A stretch of 64,000 nt of DNA, taken from contig JAFSCF010000018.1 in the NCBI GenBank assembly GCA_017436905.1, forward strand, positions 1 to 64,000, written 5' to 3'. Source of the stretch: Clostridia bacterium (GTDB taxonomy: Bacteria > Bacillota > Clostridia > UMGS1810). Below the pieces are notes generated by a model. The model made no database searches and was not told the DNA's origin. It saw nothing but the letters and a program-made list of their open reading frames with translations. Both the position numbers and the translations under genes were made by a program. Below are positions 62,069-64,000 of the stretch, one piece after another. The first letter of the stretch is position 1. Every line of letters begins with the position of its first letter.

Positions 62069-63241
62069 TTATATTCTTGCAACACCGGTTTCTTTAGCAG
62101 TTTTAATAACGGCTTCTGCAACAACCTGAGCTACTCTTTTATCAAGCGCAGGAGCGATGATATTATCTTCGGATATTTCATCGTCAGGAATAAGTGATGC
62201 CAAAGCAAACGAGGTTGCAACTTTCATTTCTTCGTTTATGCAGGTTGCTCTGCAATCAAGTGCCCCACGGAAAATACCGGGGAATGCAAGTACGTTATTA
62301 ATCTGGTTGGGGAAATCCGAACGGCCTGTACCTACAACACGTGCACCTGCTGCTTTTGCAACATCAGGCATAATTTCTGGTGTGGGATTTGCCATCGGGA
62401 ACATAATAGCGTCTGCCGCCATGGATTTTACCATATCGGCATTTACAAGATTTGGTGCGGAAACACCGATAAATACATCTGCTCCTACAAGAGCATCGGC
62501 AAGGTTGCCTTTTTTATGTTCAAGGTTAGTTACCTTTGAAACCTCTTCTTGCGCAGGGTTATTGTTTTCGTCACCCTCGCAGATAATGCCGAACCGGTCA
62601 CAGAAAGTAAGGTTTTTAACCCCCATATTCATAAGGTGCTTTCCTATAGCGATACCTGCAGAGCCAGCACCGTTGATAACCACTTTAACTTTGCCGATTT
62701 CTTTTTTAACAAGTTTAAGCGCATTAATAAGCGCAGCGGCAACTACAATAGCAGTTCCGTGCTGATCGTCATGGAAAATCGGAATATCACAAATTTCTTT
62801 GAGTTTCTGCTCAATCTCAAAACAACGGGGAGCAGATATATCTTCCAGATTGATGCCACCGAAACTTCCTGAAAGCAAATATATTGTACGTACAATTTCA
62901 TCTACATCTTTAGATTTAATGCAAAGCGGAAATGCGTCAACATCAGCAAACGCTTTAAAAAGCGCACATTTACCTTCCATTACGGGCATACCTGCTTCGG
63001 GACCGATATCGCCAAGACCTAAGATAGCAGTGCCATCCGTAACAACTGCAACAAGGTTTGAACGGCGGGTGAGTTCGTAAGATTTATTAACATCCTTGCT
63101 TATTTCAAGACAAGGCTCTGCAACACCGGGAGTATATGCTAAAGAAAGGTCCTCTCTTGAGTTGATAGGCGCACGGGAGATAACTTCTATTTTTCCGTTC
63201 CACTCATAATGCTTTTTTAATGATTCCTGTCTGATATCCAT
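62069..63241 (-). CDS. NAD(P)-dependent malic enzyme, short form
   Basis: 390-residue malic enzyme that decarboxylates malate to pyruvate. Malate motifs include LAYTPGVAEPC near residue 34, Lys in EGKCALFKAF, the metal site EDISAPRCFEIE, HDDQHGTAIV and the dinucleotide fold NGAGSAGIAIG. It lacks a phosphotransacetylase-like C-terminal domain. It begins three bases after the Ldh2-type gene, so malate and 2-hydroxy acids are probably handled together. Confidence 0.96.
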   Translation of the reverse strand: MDIRQESLKKHYEWNGKIEVISRAPINSREDLSLAYTPGVAEPCLEISKDVNKSYELTRRSNLVAVVTDGTAILGLGDIGPEAGMPVMEGKCALFKAFADVDAFPLCIKSKDVDEIVRTIYLLSGSFGGINLEDISAPRCFEIEQKLKEICDIPIFHDDQHGTAIVVAAALINALKLVKKEIGKVKVVINGAGSAGIAIGKHLMNMGVKNLTFCDRFGIICEGDENNNPAQEEVSKVTNLEHKKGNLADALVGADVFIGVSAPNLVNADMVKSMAADAIMFPMANPTPEIMPDVAKAAGARVVGTGRSDFPNQINNVLAFPGIFRGALDCRATCINEEMKVATSFALASLIPDDEISEDNIIAPALDKRVAQVVAEAVIKTAKETGVARI

Positions 63242-63244
63242 TTA

Positions 63245-64000
63245 TTAATCCTCCCAAGGGAATTTATACTGTGTAAGACCGAGTTCGTCACGAACTTCCA
63301 TAATTTCTTTCTGTACAGACTCGTTTATAGGTACACCGTCTTTACGTGCAAGGCGCACAAGGTATTCTTTTTCGCCCGCAGAATAGATGCGTTCAGCACC
63401 GGGAGCCTTTTTGGAATTACGAACAGAGCGAATGATTTCGCCTGCTTTTTTTCTACAGAGGTCTTCACCGAGGAAGTGATTTGTATCAATCGCTATAAAG
63501 AAATGACCAAGGTGGTAAGGTGCTTTATTGCCGTCTGCATCCTTGCCGTCAAGCGCTTTTCCGTAACTACCATCCTGTAAAACTGCAGAAAGAAGTTCAA
63601 CTACCATAGCGTAGCCATAACCTTTATATCCGCCGAGTGCTTCGCCGATACCACCGAGAGTTGTAAGTGCTGCCGTACCGTTACGAATCATTTTAAGTGC
63701 TTCACCTGCGTCACCTTCGATAGGCTCGCCATTCTGACCAATAATAGTTCCGGGGTGAACATCTTCGTTTATTCTTTCGTAATATTCAACTTTACCATTC
63801 TGTGTAATTGAAGAAGCACAGTCAATAAGGAAGTTGAACTCTTCGTCTGTAGGAATACCTATTGTAAGCGGGTTTGTACCAAACATTCCCTCTACACCGA
63901 AAGTGGGCGCAACAGAGGGGCGCGCGTTTGTACCTGTCATACCGATGCAACCTTCTTTGCAAGCCATATCTGGGTAATAGCCCGCAATGCCGTAATGGCA
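63245..64000 (-). CDS. malate/L-lactate dehydrogenase family (Ldh2/YlbC-type), 5' end outside window
   Basis: The visible part is the C-terminal 250 residues of an NAD(P)-dependent 2-hydroxyacid dehydrogenase of the malate/L-lactate/ureidoglycolate family. The frame continues to the window edge through CHYGIAGYYPDMA, the conserved HxxGIAGYY region, so the ATG at 63967 is internal. GTNPLTIGIPT, and YKGYGYAMVVELLSAVL are family blocks. It may oxidise malate or another 2-hydroxy acid to feed the malic enzyme pathway. Confidence 0.9.
   Translation of the reverse strand, partial: CHYGIAGYYPDMACKEGCIGMTGTNARPSVAPTFGVEGMFGTNPLTIGIPTDEEFNFLIDCASSITQNGKVEYYERINEDVHPGTIIGQNGEPIEGDAGEALKMIRNGTAALTTLGGIGEALGGYKGYGYAMVVELLSAVLQDGSYGKALDGKDADGNKAPYHLGHFFIAIDTNHFLGEDLCRKKAGEIIRSVRNSKKAPGAERIYSAGEKEYLVRLARKDGVPINESVQKEIMEVRDELGLTQYKFPWED

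Overview
The window comes from a low-GC Gram-positive spore-former of the class Clostridia, probably a gut commensal. The evidence is Spo0A and SpoVG, a Firmicutes-type EF-P module (efp, ymfF, ymfH, ynbB), a CD1247-type Cys-rich protein, the DUF1292/ruvX pair, 6S RNA directly upstream of tcdA as in Bacillus, class A RNase P RNA, and an SLH-anchored surface protein. Family or genus cannot be fixed from the sequence alone. Most genes read on the minus strand.

Positions 1-16.1 kb are a carbohydrate island. A seven-gene run (7363 to 2240), five of whose genes form a tightly packed core, carries a TIM-barrel isomerase, NagB, NagA, UxuA, a mannonate-oxidoreductase-like SDR and a FucU mutarotase. 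It joins amino-sugar and hexuronate catabolism in one transcript. Around it lie an AraC regulator, a nitrilase-fold amidase, four Gfo/Idh/MocA sugar oxidoreductases, an enolase-superfamily enzyme, a polysaccharide deacetylase and a YeiH-type transporter. Positions 16.5-18.5 kb hold a decayed IS3-family element abutting an IS200/IS605 element.

Positions 18.7-31.5 kb are housekeeping: tRNA-Trp, Spo0A, a polar amino-acid ABC transporter, lgt, ymfH/ymfF, spoVG, a histidinol-phosphatase-type PHP protein, GAPDH, a lipoprotein cyclophilin, two unknown proteins and rnpB. Two genes here look unusual. Spo0A has lost its phosphoacceptor aspartate and the conserved receiver lysine, and the ABC substrate-binding protein looks circularly permuted.

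Positions 31.5-44.5 kb continue the core genome: nif3-like, a 54-aa Cys-rich protein, ynbB, three tandem M42 peptidases, murD, two half-size TauE proteins, tcdA, 6S RNA, DUF1292, ruvX, an ASRT-like protein, then nth, pepP, efp and a CD1247-type protein on the plus strand. A 187-nt highly structured intergenic segment with two hairpins whose loops are complementary lies at 32364-32550.

Positions 44.5-64 kb are a second accessory region: a secreted stalk-domain protein, Gfo/AraC pair, a 1287-aa repeat surface protein with three SLH domains, then a set of genes (aminotransferase, ceramidase-like hydrolase, ROK regulator) each with its own copy of a GTCCAnTGGAC-type operator. A TetR-controlled operon (DapA-like aldolase, epimerase, M20 peptidase), a malic enzyme and an Ldh2-type dehydrogenase follow.
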